DNA from: Breviolum minutum Mf 1.05b.01
Lineage: Eukaryota; Sar; Dinophyceae; Suessiales; Symbiodiniaceae
Assembly: GCA_000507305.1 (NCBI GenBank)
Contig: DF239018.1
Span: forward strand, 1 to 64,000
Length of the DNA: 64,000 bases
Direction: 5' to 3'
Shown: positions 43,205-55,028 of the stretch, piece after piece
Numbering within the stretch: the stretch's first letter is position 1
Layout of the letters: each line of letters opens with the position of its first letter
Notes under the pieces: model-generated
The model's database searches: none
Seen by the model: the letters and a program-made list of their open reading frames with translations, nothing else
What the model was told of the DNA's origin: nothing
Translations under genes and position numbers: made by a program

Positions 43205-43294
43205 TGGGTGGTGGTTTGAGCCCTACCTGGGAAATGATCCAATTTGACGACTGCGCATATTTTTCAACTGGGTTGGTGAAAAACCGCCAACTAG
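43205..43294. repeat. Family E inverted-repeat element
   Basis: GGGTGGTGGTTTGAG at the left, GAAAAACCGCCAACTAGA at the right, with AATTTGACGACTGCGCATATTTTTC inside. Confidence 0.8.
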
Positions 43295-43572
43295 ATGTTG
43301 CTTCAAAAAACCAACAGCTTTTTTTGCTTAGCTAAGCATATTCACACGAAAACCCTGCTTAAAAGGATACCAGCTTTTACACTTCTTCCCTGTTGCCTAC
43401 TGGAACACCAACCAGACTCCGACCCCCAATCTATGGACACAGGCCCAGGAGCCTGAAAAGGGGAATCTTCTCCCCGAAAGAAATGAGGTTGTTTGAAAGA
43501 GCAAAGGCTCAGCTAACTAGGGTTGGTTTCTATGTTTTTTTCTCCCCCTGGCATCGATTTTTTAGGGGAAGA

Positions 43573-44412
43573 TTATTTCCAGACTGGTGTCTTATTCACC
43601 AACTGTGGATTGGATGTTGCCTGTGCGTATAACCAAAAAACTATCAGATCATCAAATACCATCACCATTGGTATATCCATTCCTCTAACCTTACCATTTG
43701 CAAGTTGTTTTACGGCAGACGTGCCTTTATTTGACCCTTTTAAAAAAAAAACAGAATCAGCACATTCATCACACAAAAAAACATCATCAATGCTTTTAAT
43801 GGATGTTTCCAAGGTGCCATTCTTTCGCAGTCATGATGCTTGTGCTTGTTGCCACTGCCGTTATAACGAGGTAACAGCCTGATGAAGTTCTTTCCCACCT
43901 CGCGGCAAAACTCCGGTGGCTCGGTGCGGCGCAAACTTTCCGCAAGCCGGTGAACCGCACCTGCCCACCATAGACATATGATAAAATGAGTTGGGTGATG
44001 TGTGCTGCAACCAATAGCAAAACCCAACTTTTTTCCACACTTACGGTATATGGAGGGTCAGAAGAATAAAGCTGATGAAAAAATTCTATTGACCATTTTT
44101 TTCGGGATCATCCACCTATCCCCCTGTGCAAAATTTGGTCGTTGGGGTTAAACCTGGATGGTTTTTCTGCCCAGCTCATGGAAAAAAATGAAAAAACTGG
44201 CCGCTGCAAGTCAAGTCGGATAAAAACTTCGGATTTTTTGTTCCAAAAAGAAGCCTAATTGACTGCAGCAATTTTTTTGGCTGTGAGAATTTTATGATTG
44301 ATTTTATTTGTAACCCAACGAGGAGGTATCTTGCATGATGCTTGGAATTGTGCAAATTTGGCAACTCAACTGGTTTGCCAGTGGCTTGTAACCCAAATTC
44401 GCTTACCAACAC
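43573..44412 (-). CDS. Candidate minus-strand coding region, several frames
   Basis: Three protein-like minus-strand stretches follow one another: 44,412-44,290 (ATGKPVELPNLHNSKHHARY), 43,965-43,860 (AVHRLAESLRRTEPPEFCRE then VGKNFIRLLPRYNGS, GC-rich, after acceptor GGTGGGCAG) and 43,812-43,573 (SIDDVFLCDECADSVFFLKG and on to KTPVWK). They are in different frames and may be exons of one gene. No family recognised. Confidence 0.4.
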
Positions 44413-45012
44413 TTGATCCCTGGCAGCAACCTGGGATCATTTGTTAGGTAGACGTGTCTTTTGCCGGGATTTGCAATATGTCGCTATATGCTTGGTTTGG
44501 CTGGGGCAAGGTGGCTGTAGTGATTGGGATGATCCCAAACTGGGCAATGCGACCACACAATTGATTTGTAGATTCATGATCCCCCTATTTTCTTATATTT
44601 TCTTTTTAGGAAGGTACTAGAATTACAATATAGTTCCTCCACAAATGGCGATTAGGAATTATCGTAACCTGTCCATGGGGATACTGCAAACTGCAAGCAC
44701 ATGCAGATACATCTATCATGTATGATGTATTTGTAGATCTATATGACTTATAGCCTCCAGTTCCTCCCCTGATACTAATGGGGCTCCTTCCACTTTCCCA
44801 ACCATCAGAAAGTGTTGAATGAGATTTCAATCCGCAGATGTTCTGACTCGATTTGCTCCATGCATACACTTTACATACACTTTATATTATATGACGATTA
44901 TTTTAGTTTATCTTCAACCGTTGTATCTAGCTACAAACATTTTGTGTTTCATGAAGTTTTTCATGGATTTGATTGGAACGCATGGGCCTCCCATGCGGTT
45001 TTTCGTGCCGAG

Positions 45013-45124
45013 GTGACCAGGACGACGACCAGGGTCCCGGAACCAACGAGGGGGGCATCGAAACCATAGAAGAGGAGGAGGTGCTTCAGGACGCCCGAGC
45101 CGTGGGTGGGAAGAAGCTACCCGG
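45013..45124 (+). CDS. GC-rich acidic exon
   Basis: Acceptor GTGCCGAG, phase 1, then DQDDDQGPGTNEGGIETIEE and EEVLQDARAVGGKKLP, ending GG|GTAGGT, an excellent donor. GC about 60 percent. An acidic linker-type sequence with no recognised domain. Confidence 0.6.
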
Positions 45125-45743
45125 GTAGGTGGCCTTGGCCTTGGGATTATGATATTCCCCCCCAACCGAGTCATGGGAATCGCGGTTCCGTCAACTTACC
45201 AACTTTTAGTGCTGAATAATGTTTCGTTAACGTTTCCGGGAATGTCAGCTGCGGAAATTCCTTGAAAGTTTTTGTAGATAGGTGTTGGGGTTAATCCATT
45301 AGCCTTTTATGGAATTCTGTGGCACTTTCACCCAACAGTGTATCATGGGATATCAGCTGCATATAACCTATAGCGAAGTTTACATACTCCGCTTCAATGT
45401 CCAAGGGGCTTACTGGGGCGCTGGGAAGTTTTTTTTTTATCGTGGACGAAAAATCAATCCAAATCCTTCCATATTCCGAATACCTATTGAGAAGGTGTTT
45501 GGGAATGTTTGGGGTATGATTCTCGGGCCTCCATACCTCCTCACCAGGTGTTTGGATGTCTAGGGCTTTAAAAAGTGCTTTAAAAAGTGCTTTATGGCAC
45601 TTTATGGGTTGATCATTGTGCCATTTTCTTTAGGGGTGAACCGGAAATACAAATTTTTTCGGCCGTTTATGAGGCGCAGGTGCGATGAGCATTCCAAGTT
45701 CTTCCTCTTTGACAGTTGAACTCACATGTGAAGAAGCCAAAAT

Positions 45744-46216
45744 ATGAACAAAGTATTAAACCAACATGACTGCCATTACAAATATTACAAGCACAACCTC
45801 TTTTTGTATCGCAAAAGAGGTGTGTTTTTTTCATCATCTCAAAACCTGGGTCGGTCGGTACATGTGCTTTTTGATGATTCCACTCCGAAAGTGCCTTGCA
45901 AACAACCCTCGAGTATTGGCACCTTCCTTTCGGTTACACTGGGGATGCGGGTGCTTTTTCCACCCGTTAAATTAAACGGAACCATTTTAGGCACCCAAAC
46001 TGAAAGGTCCCAGGATGTTTGTTGGAGGTGGTATTTCGTATCCGGTAAACTTGCCACGCTGCCAGGACCGTATAAGTCCCCGGCCCCGCCTTGGGTCTGA
46101 GTCACCCTCGGCGGCAGGAAGGAAAACTGAGTTGCTTGGTCGAAGCTGGAAGCGAACCCAAGAAACTTCATGGAAAACATCCGGCGATCACCACCTCTGA
46201 TACATGGAAAAATCAT
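45744..46216. other. Open on both strands; coding strand unresolved
   Basis: The plus frame 45,744-46,100 and the minus frame 46,216-45,839 are both about 120 codons and protein-like (plus: RSVHVLFDDSTPKVPCKQ; minus: TGGKSTRIPSVTERKVPI). One is a shadow of the other; I cannot choose. Confidence 0.3.
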
Positions 46217-46485
46217 GAAACCCTTATAGGAAAAATAGGAGATATTTTTCAGACCTCAACTGGTGCGGTTAAGCAACGGGAATATTGAAGCCTCACATGT
46301 GAGGTATCATGACCAGGCTAATCAGGGTATACTGTTTTTGCTCGGGAGACCTGGCGATTCATGACGGATTGGATTGGTTTCTTGAGGGTTTCTTCACTTG
46401 CCGTATATCTCGAAGGTTTTGGGGGTGAAGCAAGATTCAGCTCAAACATTTTTGAGAAAAAGCTTCATACAAGTATGGGAGGTTA

Positions 46486-46752
46486 GTGTCGGGTTTGTGT
46501 AAAGCAACCATTAGGGTTCTACATGTTCTATGTATTTGTTTTCCCCTAGACTTCCAAACAGTTGCTGAGGATCATTTTGGTCAAACAGTTGCTAAGCGAC
46601 CCTTTAACCATGAAAGGTTGGTGAGGAGGTCTTTAGGTTCCCAGGGGTCCCAAAAGGTTGCTCAGCGGGTATTTGGCCCAGAAAGAACATGGAAACATCA
46701 GGACACGCTAGGTTCCCTATCAATCATGCATGGAGGTTTCAAAAAAATCAAC
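46486..46752 (+). CDS. Candidate coding stretch
   Basis: The frame reads FQTVAEDHFGQTVAKRPFNH, ERLVRRSLGSQGSQKVAQRV and on to HGGFKKINNT. An internal repeat (QTVAE.../QTVAKR.../QKVAQR) is visible in the DNA as repeated GTTGCT. On the minus strand, 47,212-47,060 is also coding-like. Confidence 0.4.
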
Positions 46753-47166
46753 AACACCTGAGCAAATCAGATCAGAGATGATCACCTTCAAGAAACAAGT
46801 GTGCAGGTTCGATACTAGGTTTGATATATATCCTTTGATTTGGAATTTGATTTTGATATATAGAACCTCTTATGCTCTGCAATCTCGCTATGGTGTGACC
46901 TATGGGCCTCTTACGCTCTGCAACCTTGCAAGGTGCCAGCCCCCCCTTGCACAGGGCAAAGGATGGATGGAAGGATGGAAAACATGTGTATTTTATGTAA
47001 AAGAAAAATATAAACAGAAGGATATTTGGTCTAGTTATTGCACTTGATAAAGCGCAGTCATCCTGCGAATCCCCAGCCACCATTTTCAAAGTCTTTTGTT
47101 CATCTGATCTTTCTTGCTGCTTCTTTGGCAGTGCTCTGGCCCAATAGCTGAAAACCTGACGGAGCA

Positions 47167-47633
47167 ATGGATGAAGCTTTGATGCCTCTTCCCGATCGTG
47201 TGGAAGCAGCATATGCGGCTGGGAGAGGGATGGCAGAGAGATCTACAACTGAGATGGCTGGAACAAGAGTGTACTTCCACCCACTGAAGTTTAAGGTTTC
47301 TGACTCTTGCTTAGCATCGATATATATGTGGGTTTTACATGATGTGGATGGAAGTTCCATGAACTTTTCATAACTTTTCAATATATACTGCTGATGGACG
47401 AAATCCTGCACCAGTCGATATGGTAAATATCCAATTATTTATAGGGTTTTAACCTTCCCAGGTGGTGCAGGATTTTGTTCATCAACAGTATGTTTCCATC
47501 TTCCTTTGAAACTCAGGAGGCTGCACAAGAAATTTTTGATGCCATCCGGAACTTTGCAGAAACACACATGGCTGACCTGCTGGCAACCGATGACCCATGG
47601 TTTAATTTGGAAAATATGGACCCAGCTATCTAG
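47167..47633 (+). CDS. Two-exon small gene, unknown function
   Basis: Exon 1 (47,167-47,295): MDEALMPLPDRVEAAYAAGR then GMAERSTTEMAGTRVYFHPL, ending AAG|GTTTCT in phase 0; an in-frame TGA upstream supports this ATG. Exon 2 (47,517-47,633): acceptor GAAACTCAG, EAAQEIFDAIRNFAETHMAD then LLATDDPWFNLENMDPAI, TAG. The protein would be 81 residues, mostly alpha-helical by composition. The 221-bp intron contains a family F element. If the TAG is intronic the gene could continue into the 48.4-49.6 kb exons, since strand and spacing allow it. Confidence 0.65.
47395..47491. repeat. Family F inverted-repeat element inside a phased intron
   Basis: ATACTGCTGATGGACGAAATCC at the left, GGATTTTGTTCATCAACAGTAT at the right. 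It takes up 97 of the 221 bases of the intron between two exons that join in phase, ending 25 bp before the 3' splice site. Confidence 0.9.
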
Positions 47634-48060
47634 CTATATATATTTATAAATATATATGAAGGATAAGAAAAAAACAAATTTCATAGAGGCAGTAAAAAGG
47701 CCAATATCAATACGGTTCTGTACATATACAACCCAAACCTATCAGATTAAAGTGACTGATGGTTTATGGTAAATGCAGGTAAAGGTTAAAACATGCATTG
47801 ATCCTATATAGGAAAAACATTACATGTTTTTCATGTTCTCCGATGTGGTTGGTTTAGGCAAATCGTTGTGCTCCTAGCTATATAGGGGTGATGAGTGAAT
47901 CGAAGAAATTCATAGCATGGTTTTCCAGCACCAAGCTCCTACATTCGATGGGCCCCTTGAAGTTATCAGTAGGGTTGTAAGTAACTCCCATTGTAGAGGT
48001 GAAATAATGCAAAGCCATTTATCAGGCGATCGCAAACAATGACGATGCAAGCAATCATCA

Positions 48061-48320
48061 ATGTCCAAAGATGCTCCAGGGTCATGGTTCCATCATAGGG
48101 CTTCCATTTTCTTCATCAGAAGGCTATTCACTTCCTTTAGTGAATGCATTTCCGTTTGGGGCACATTCATCGCTGTAAGCTTCCAGCTCAGGCAGGAATT
48201 CATCTCTCTTCAACTGCCACTTTCTCTAGCACCCAAAAGGAGTACTTTTCCATGGCCAGGGCAGAACTGCCACTTAGGAGATATTGTCCATTGCCAGGGC
48301 ATCATCAAAGTACCATAGGA
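48061..48320. other. Possible exons, strand unclear
   Basis: The minus strand reads RDEFLPELEAYSDECAPNG (48,205-48,150) and EKYSFWVLEKVAVEE (48,258-48,205); the plus strand is also open. No splice sites can be assigned. Confidence 0.25.
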
Positions 48321-48402
48321 CCATATAGGTCAAAATGGTTTTCAGCCTTCTGCATCAATTTGGTCATGAGTGAACAACAAATAAGAACAATAAGAACAAA
48401 AC

Positions 48403-49556
48403 ATGGCTTTCCCTCATTTCAAATTTCAATTACACATTGCAAAACAGAAGTACAACGACCGATACATTTATAGATTCACAAAACCACTCTCACCAGCTGC
48501 AACCCAACCCGCCACATTGTTCAATGAGGATCGGCCCTTGGTGTTCTGGCCTCCACGTGCCAGATCAGTGGTGGGCGAAGCTGACCTTGTTGAGAATTAC
48601 GACTTGCTAAAGGAGTACTTGTACACTGTGGGGGGGTCAACACCATTGCCCCACCAAGTGCATCATGAAGCATGATCCTGAGTGCAACCATCATGGCCTG
48701 TCAACGTACCCCCCAGAAAGAAAGGTTTGGTACATAATATTAATGCTTAGTAACCCCATATTTTTTAGGGGGGTAGGTTGATTGGCCATGAACCATGCTA
48801 GTTTAATGCAGGTGCATCCAGTCTGAGACCCTTTTACTTGTTTACTTTCAAAGCTTATATATCCTTTGGCCCAGGCAGCCTGCATCCTTCTTTCGGTGAC
48901 ATATAACCTGCACTCGGGGGTTTATGGAATCAGAGGAGGCAGAGGCCTCATCCGCGATTCTAATCAGCAATAATGTTTGCCAACTATGTTCATGAGTACA
49001 AGGTCAACTAGGTATATAGCAGCATGTGGGCAGTGTGCAAAACCCTGGTCTTTGGATAGGCCGTCATCAACAAACCAAATTGTGAATACAACATAAGGTT
49101 GTCTTTTCCATATACTGATCGATATATTAATGTGTTTTAATCATGTGGTCTTTGAAATTGCTTTAGGGGTGCTTCGACTTTTCCCCTCCGCTTGTATAAG
49201 GACTGGGCCAAAACACAGGCAACGCGACTTCGAGCTCTTGGAACTCGGCTTGTGGACATGGCCCGTGCAACCCCAAACTCGAGGTTGGTTGAACAAGGTT
49301 TGAATTTGTAATAATGTTTACGTACTCATGAGTTGACCTTGCCAGGGAACCCAAGATCAGGGTGCTCAAAAGCATTGTGGTGAAGCTCCATGGGCAAAAG
49401 GTGAATCACTTAATCAAATGTTGGAATTGAGCATTCACTGTTCTGTTTCAATTTGAATATGATATATATATAATACTTGGTCTTCACCAGGGCAATGTGC
49501 TGACCAATCGATCTGGCAGCAACACATCTTTGGGGAGTGAGGCTGGTTCAAGTTGA
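48403..49556 (+). CDS. Multi-exon gene, unknown function, with a probable frameshift
   Basis: Exon a starts with ATG at 48,403 (MAFPHFKFQLHIAKQ) and reads ARSVVGEADLVENYDLLKE; after the run of seven G at 48,630-48,636 the good frame shifts by one base to QHHCPTKCIMKHDPECNHHG and ends AAG|GTTTGG at 48,724. Exon b (49,167 to about 49,293): acceptor TTGCTTTAG, RLYKDWAKTQATRLRALGTR and LVDMARATPNSRLVEQ. Exon c (49,346-49,400): EPKIRVLKSIVVKLHGQK, AAG|GTGAAT. Exon d (49,491-49,556): GNVLTNRSGSNTSLGSEAGS, TGA. Exons c and d join in phase; a-b and b-c do not with the sites I can see. His/Cys residues cluster near the frameshift. Family unknown. Confidence 0.6.
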
Positions 49557-49614
49557 TTTTTCGATTGACATATAACCTGCGACCCTGGAATTTGAAACTA
49601 ATAATTTGAAACTA

Positions 49615-50234
49615 ATGCCTGGCAAGGCTGGCTCACAAAATGCTGACATGGAAACTGCTCTTGAGGAGGCTTGTTGGGGATAGTGGAACCTACATATTTT
49701 CCAAGGATGAAATTATAAAGAGATCATTTGTCGAGGCCTCCACAACAAAAGCAGTCTCATGGATGATATTATGATATGACATTCGAATTCTATTGCATTA
49801 TTTTGCAAAAGTGTTTTTATCACTAAAACATTTCAAAGCTGCAAGTGATGATGCTAGGCTTAGAGTTAGAGCTTTAATGTGAACTTCTGATCAAACATCA
49901 CGCACGTATATGCAAGTACCTATTTACTTTTTTGACTGACTAAATTTGTGACATCATTTATGTACTGTTGCCACCAACCCAGCCACACAAAACTACTGAT
50001 GATGCCTAGCCAGGTGCAAAAGCAGGAAGAAGAGTTCCTGAAATCGCCACGTGGTGACGTGAGATCGGTGAAGAGGGTGTTGGATTTCAATGAGGACACC
50101 CATGATGCTCTAGAGGTGGGGCGACAATATACATGACGTCCGTACGAAGTCAAGTCCAGCGGATTCAAATGTTAAGGCCTTTTTTTCAGACCAGTTTCCT
50201 TTTTATAGCATAATCTTGTCTATCTCCATATTTG

Positions 50235-50267
<33 letters not shown>

Positions 50268-53200
50268 CTCTTCAACGTATGGAACAGGAGTTGGGTTTAA
50301 AGTATTGATATTGCTCCATGATTTGTGCAAACTCTTCCCCCAAGCCCTTGTACCATATAGTTATAGATACAGTTAGATACACTTGCTCGTCTTGACATCC
50401 TCAGTTGGCCAAATCTTCAAAATTGGCTGATCAACTTGGTCTAGAAGATGCCAAACCAGCTGATGCTAGCCTACAATTAATCATCTTCAAAGCCATGCAG
50501 GGTGAAACACAAACCCAACATGTTCTCCTTTGATAAGATATACCTTTAGCAGCCCTAGCTATAGCTGAGGAACCAAAAGAAAAGCAGAAGAGAGGTCCCT
50601 TGATCGAAAAGCCTCCTGCCCTTCCCCCAAACTTGTTGCCGCTCCCACCCATAGTATCCCAGCCAGCTGAATCACAAGTGGCTCCTGGTGGTCCTGGCCT
50701 TTCTGCTCAGCAAGCTCGCCTCCGCAAGGAACTTGCCGAGGATTGGGTGGGCCAGGTCAAGTACTGATGGTGTCATGATGAATTTCGGGTCGAGAATATT
50801 TATATATATATATATGCAAAAAATCATCAAGATGACTGGTGATTGTTTATATAGGGAGATTTACAAATAGTCCCTACAAGGCAATACTTCTTTCAAACAA
50901 AAAAATTGGGATTTAAACTAAAACCAGCAAAATCCAATGATGTATTATCCAGAATTTTGAATTCATGAAGAAACCCCAAATTGAATAGATCCAACAATTG
51001 ACTTCGGAGGATCAAGATTGAATTCACAAATATGAATCCTGAAATGTTAGTGTTCCAGGCCTGCCACTATATTTGTTCCCATGTATACGTATATCTCCAA
51101 GTCCGATATGATAAACCTTCTTGACCACGGTCTTTTGACTTGAGAAATGAATGCTTGCTCTGGGTGTTCCATAGGCTTTTCATTTTTTACTCCATAATTG
51201 GGAGGCCAAGAAAGAGAAGGCTGCAGTGAAAGATGAAAAGAAACGTGCCAGTGCTAAAGCAAGGGCTGAGAAAGCTCTGCGACCCAAGCGTAAGCCAGGT
51301 AGGCCCCCTAAGAAACCACAAACACCTGATGGGCCGAGGCCGAAGTCCAAGGCCAAGGCTGCTCCAAAGACTGCTGCTTTGGATCCAGCCACTAAGAAAT
51401 CTAAGGCACTTAAAAGTAAGAAGGGTGATGCACCCCCACCCCCAAAAAAATCTAAGAAAGCTGGTGAAAAGGTAGTGATGAAGACCCCTGAAAAACCAAT
51501 TGTTCCAGTCCGAGGTTGGTCACCTTCCCCCCTGGCAGTCCAAGGGGCCCCTTCGGAAAAAAAAAGGGATGAACGTATGGTGAAAGCTCTTGCAGCTTTG
51601 CACGAACTTCTTGCCGCTATGTCTTCGGATCCATCCCCGAAAGATTTTCATGGCCCAGAAGCAGGCTTTGCAAAGAAGATACTCATCAAAATTATTATAA
51701 ATGGATCAAGTAACAAATTTGTTGTGGTATATGTAGACATGATGTGATGTGTCTGTGATATCAAACCTGTACTTTAACCTGTGCAGTCCCCCCTTTCACA
51801 TATACGCATTCGACGCCCTAAGGAGCTACACCATCAAGCCTTCCAGAACCGGGAGTTCAACCAGCATTGGTGTTGTTCTATATTCCAGAAGCTATTATGT
51901 CAATAAGGTTCCTGAGAGTATTGCTGTGGATTGGCCAAACATGGCTGTTCCCAATGGAATGAATGCTACTTGGTGTCTTTTAAATTAATAGCCACAGGAT
52001 GCATCAATTCATATGTGTACAGCTCTAGAGCAGTTCCAACATCAATCTTAAAAAAAAGCTTGGCCAAATTCAGAGTATATGTTTTTTTCATTCGAAAATC
52101 AACTGGTGGGGTAAGCTTCCTGCTTTTTAATTCCTTTGAAATGTATTTCATCGATCAGGTCAACAAGCTTGGGGGGTGCACAGTTCCTTGGGCAACGGAT
52201 CCGAAGACTGCGCCCCTTGTACAAATTATGAATGATTGTGAGTTTGTTCTCCTGGCTGTAAACTTTTGAGTGCTTTTGAGTGCACACCTATGCTACACAA
52301 GATTAGGTGGGAGTGGGCAACAAAGATTGCTGGTTGGAGTGTTGATGATCCCTCTGCGTGAGTCACCAACCAGGCTAGGACATAGCGGTATATGTAAACA
52401 CCTACATTTCCATCACTTTTTCCCTGGCCTGATCATCATTGGACATCGCCACCACTTGATTGGCCTGGCAGGAGCTGCGTGGACAGCTTGAGTTTTGGGC
52501 AAGTGTTACATCAACACTTCCTTGCAAAATGAAGCAAGGGCTGTGAGTTTTTTTGGATATTCTCACATATCCATCATCGAATGTCGACGTTTGACTTTTG
52601 ACTATAGCGTCAAACAACCAATTGGACCCCGAAATTCCAACATCTACTGATCATTCAATTTCTGAAATATATATGAAATCAGCTGGGACGAGTTTTCAAT
52701 GTCCCATTTTTGTTTTGTTTGGAGCTTGGGGTCCAGTCTGATTGGTGCAATATGCCATGCAATTCTTTTCGAAAGTTGAACTAACCAATTGGACCCCTTA
52801 GTTGTTCCATGTTCTGAAATTCCAACATCTGTACGATAGATTTAGTAAATTTCTGAAAAATGAAATCATGATCAGGGACGAGTTTTCAGTGTCCCATGTT
52901 TGTTTTGTTTGGAGCTTGGGGTCCAGTCTGATTGGTGCAATATGCCATGCAATTCTTTTCGAAAGTTGAACTTTCAACTTCATATGGGACCTGGAAAATC
53001 AGAGAAAACTTGCGGATATGCAGATTGAACTATAAACACGCAATTTGAGCTCTGCAATGCAAAAACAATTTTGGGGGATCTGCTGGTTGTTTCCCTCGCA
53101 GGTCAGCAAAGGGCATCGCGGCGTACAGATCTACGTGTCCATATCCAGAAGTCCACCAATGGTGCCATTCCCTTCAACCGGGTGTTGGAATTGGTGCCAT

Positions 53201-53597
53201 GCAGTCTCAAACTAATTCTTGGGTCATCTTCTTGGTGAGGTGTAATAAGTGCATATGCGGTTTATTTCCAAAATCTGCATATATATATATATAATATGCA
53301 CTCATCTAAAAAAAAAGCTCTGAAGCTCTATATATAGGATGGGTTGCACTCACTGTTTTTTGCATTGGGTCTGAACAACAACCCCGGCAAAATGATTCAT
53401 GAGAGGATATATCGTCTAGATCTTGAGGTTGGCGTAATGATCTTAAAGAAAATCACAATGCTACTTCTTGATGGAAGAAAATTATGCACAAGTTGAAAGC
53501 TTAATCCCGTTAATTCAATCATAGGGACATATGTCAATCAACAGGTGCATAATATTCCTTCATCAATTATAATATGAGTCAGTGGCAGCTTATATAA
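49615..53597 (+). CDS. Thirteen-exon gene for an AT-hook, Lys/Pro-rich protein
   Basis: Exons: 49,615-49,668 (MPGKAGSQNADMETALEE, GC donor), 50,014-50,115, 50,405-50,501, 50,550-50,755, 51,205-51,677, 51,787-51,972, 52,059-52,110, 52,159-52,237, about 52,281-52,357, 52,472-52,542, 53,102-53,234, 53,338-53,427, 53,583-53,597 (WQLI stop). Phases agree at almost all joins; the entry to the ninth and tenth exons is not resolved. Exon 4 is Pro/Leu-rich; exon 5 is strongly basic with the AT-hook-like core KRKPGRPPKKP, suggesting binding to the minor groove of AT-rich DNA. The C-terminal part (KIRWEWATKIAGWSVDD, NNNPGKMIHERIYRLDLE) looks globular. Three introns are only 38-48 nt (50,502-50,549; 52,111-52,158; 52,238-52,280). 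The donor at 51,678 would be GA. A nuclear role is inferred from the AT-hook alone. Confidence 0.7.
52615..52972. repeat. Tandem duplication inside an intron of the AT-hook gene
   Basis: 52,615-52,782 and 52,783-52,972 are direct copies starting AACCAATTGGACCCC and ending TTTTCGAAAGTTGAACT. The last 70 or so bases of each copy are identical; the first halves differ by indels. They lie in the 52,543-53,101 intron. Confidence 0.9.
53460..53573. repeat. Family F inverted-repeat element in the last intron of the AT-hook gene
   Basis: CTTGATGGAAGAAAATTATGC at the left, GCATAATATTCCTTCATCAA at the right. Diverged, but it occupies about 114 of the 155 bases of intron 53,428-53,582 and ends 9 bp before its 3' end. 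Confidence 0.75.
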
Positions 53598-53625
53598 ACT
53601 GAATCCACCACGCAATACCAGGCAA

Positions 53626-55028
53626 TCACCAGCTGATCAAATCCCCAATCAAATCAAAGATTCCTTTCATGTTGTGGGGGAGATTGTTTTGACCAGGAAA
53701 TTTGTTATACATTTGATGATCCCCTTCAATTTTAAGGGCATGTGCTTTGCAAAGAAATCGTGGTAACTAATATATACCAGGGTCAGTACGTTTTAACTGC
53801 TTTTGAGTTTTGAACTGCAACATCATGAGATATGGCAGCCGCTTTGGTACCAGCCAGAGGTTTCCATTGTGTGAGCCATGCCAACCCTCCCTCAGCGCAG
53901 TGTACGCCTTTCCATCTTGCAAGTCACCACGTTGCTGGCGCTTGGAGCACCACCACTTTTGCTTCTTGGTCCTTGCAAGGAAGATATGAAAAGTAAGTTA
54001 CATGATGAGACTCCCTTACATTATTGGTGAGTATGGGGGCCAGTTAAATATCGATATATAGATATGTTGAAATATATATGTATATCAGTATACATATATA
54101 TATATATATATACGTTCACATGGCACTTCTTTTGGTGCACAATTTTGTCAATCTAGTGGTCAATATAGTGGAAATTTAAAGGGTGTTTGTTCTTTGCTAG
54201 ATCACTGTTCTGAACCCTATTCTTATATTGTATAGATCAAACATGTCAACAGCAGTTGTTTGGGACACATCTTGATGCCTTTCAGAATTTGAGCGCGTAG
54301 GCGCCACAACGTTGATTGAAGCAGCAAACTGCAGTACTGAGTCATCGCATCAAGAGATGGCAGGGTGCTCTCAATATATGAGGAGCATCATCAACATGCA
54401 ACCGCATTCATAGTAGTTGCCATCCACACTCAATGAGAATATCAATCTCTTCTCCCGCGGAGTTTGTGGATTCAACGGTCTAGATTGCCATCTCAAGATC
54501 TGAATTTAACAGTCCTTTTTGTGGCGTTCTTCTGCTTTTCAATTGGCAGCGACAATCATCTCTTTAATGCTCTCTTAGGAGCATCTTTTGTCGGTGATGT
54601 CGACAAATAGTGCCATTCAAATGCGTCCCTTCAAACACAGTGATTGAAACTGAGGGTGCATCTCTGCGATTGGATTGCGTCATGCTCTGACAAGCCCATG
54701 GAGCAGGACCATGTTTGCTTTCACTGACCTATATTATACATGTCAGGAATCCTTTATCTGCAATATATCTGCAGGTTGATTTGTTTTTTGTCCACGTGAA
54801 ATTATTGGATTTGATCCTGCACTTCGAATTCATGCTTTTGCTTAATTTCCTACTTTTTCATGTAGCAAACAGTCTTCCCCTTTAAGAGAAGAAACCCCAC
54901 CATTGGTACTTCCAATACAGCCCTTACATTGAATATACAAGCAGGACTTGGTGTGCGCCGAGTACTTTTCTGGAGTTGCGAGCATTGTCCATGAATTCAG
55001 CCCTCAGCTTCTTGTATACTTGGGTCAT
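53626..55028 (-). CDS. Five-exon minus-strand gene, unknown function
   Basis: Exons in order of transcription: 55,028-54,948 (ATG; MTQVYKKLRAEFMDNARNSR), 54,686-54,605 (SMTQSNRRDAPSVSITVFEG), 54,336-54,297 (LQFAASINVVAP, GC donor), 53,971-53,778 (TKKQKWWCSKRQQRGDLQDG, then REGWHGSHNGNLWLVPKRL), 53,744-53,626 (HALKIEGDHQMYNKFPG, GIFDLIGDLISW, TGA). All four joins agree in phase. The product would be about 170 residues, basic with Trp-rich patches; no family recognised. It may carry further small exons between 54,336 and 54,605, where coding-like fragments with stops are seen. It converges on the AT-hook gene, the two stop codons lying 28 bp apart. Confidence 0.7.
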
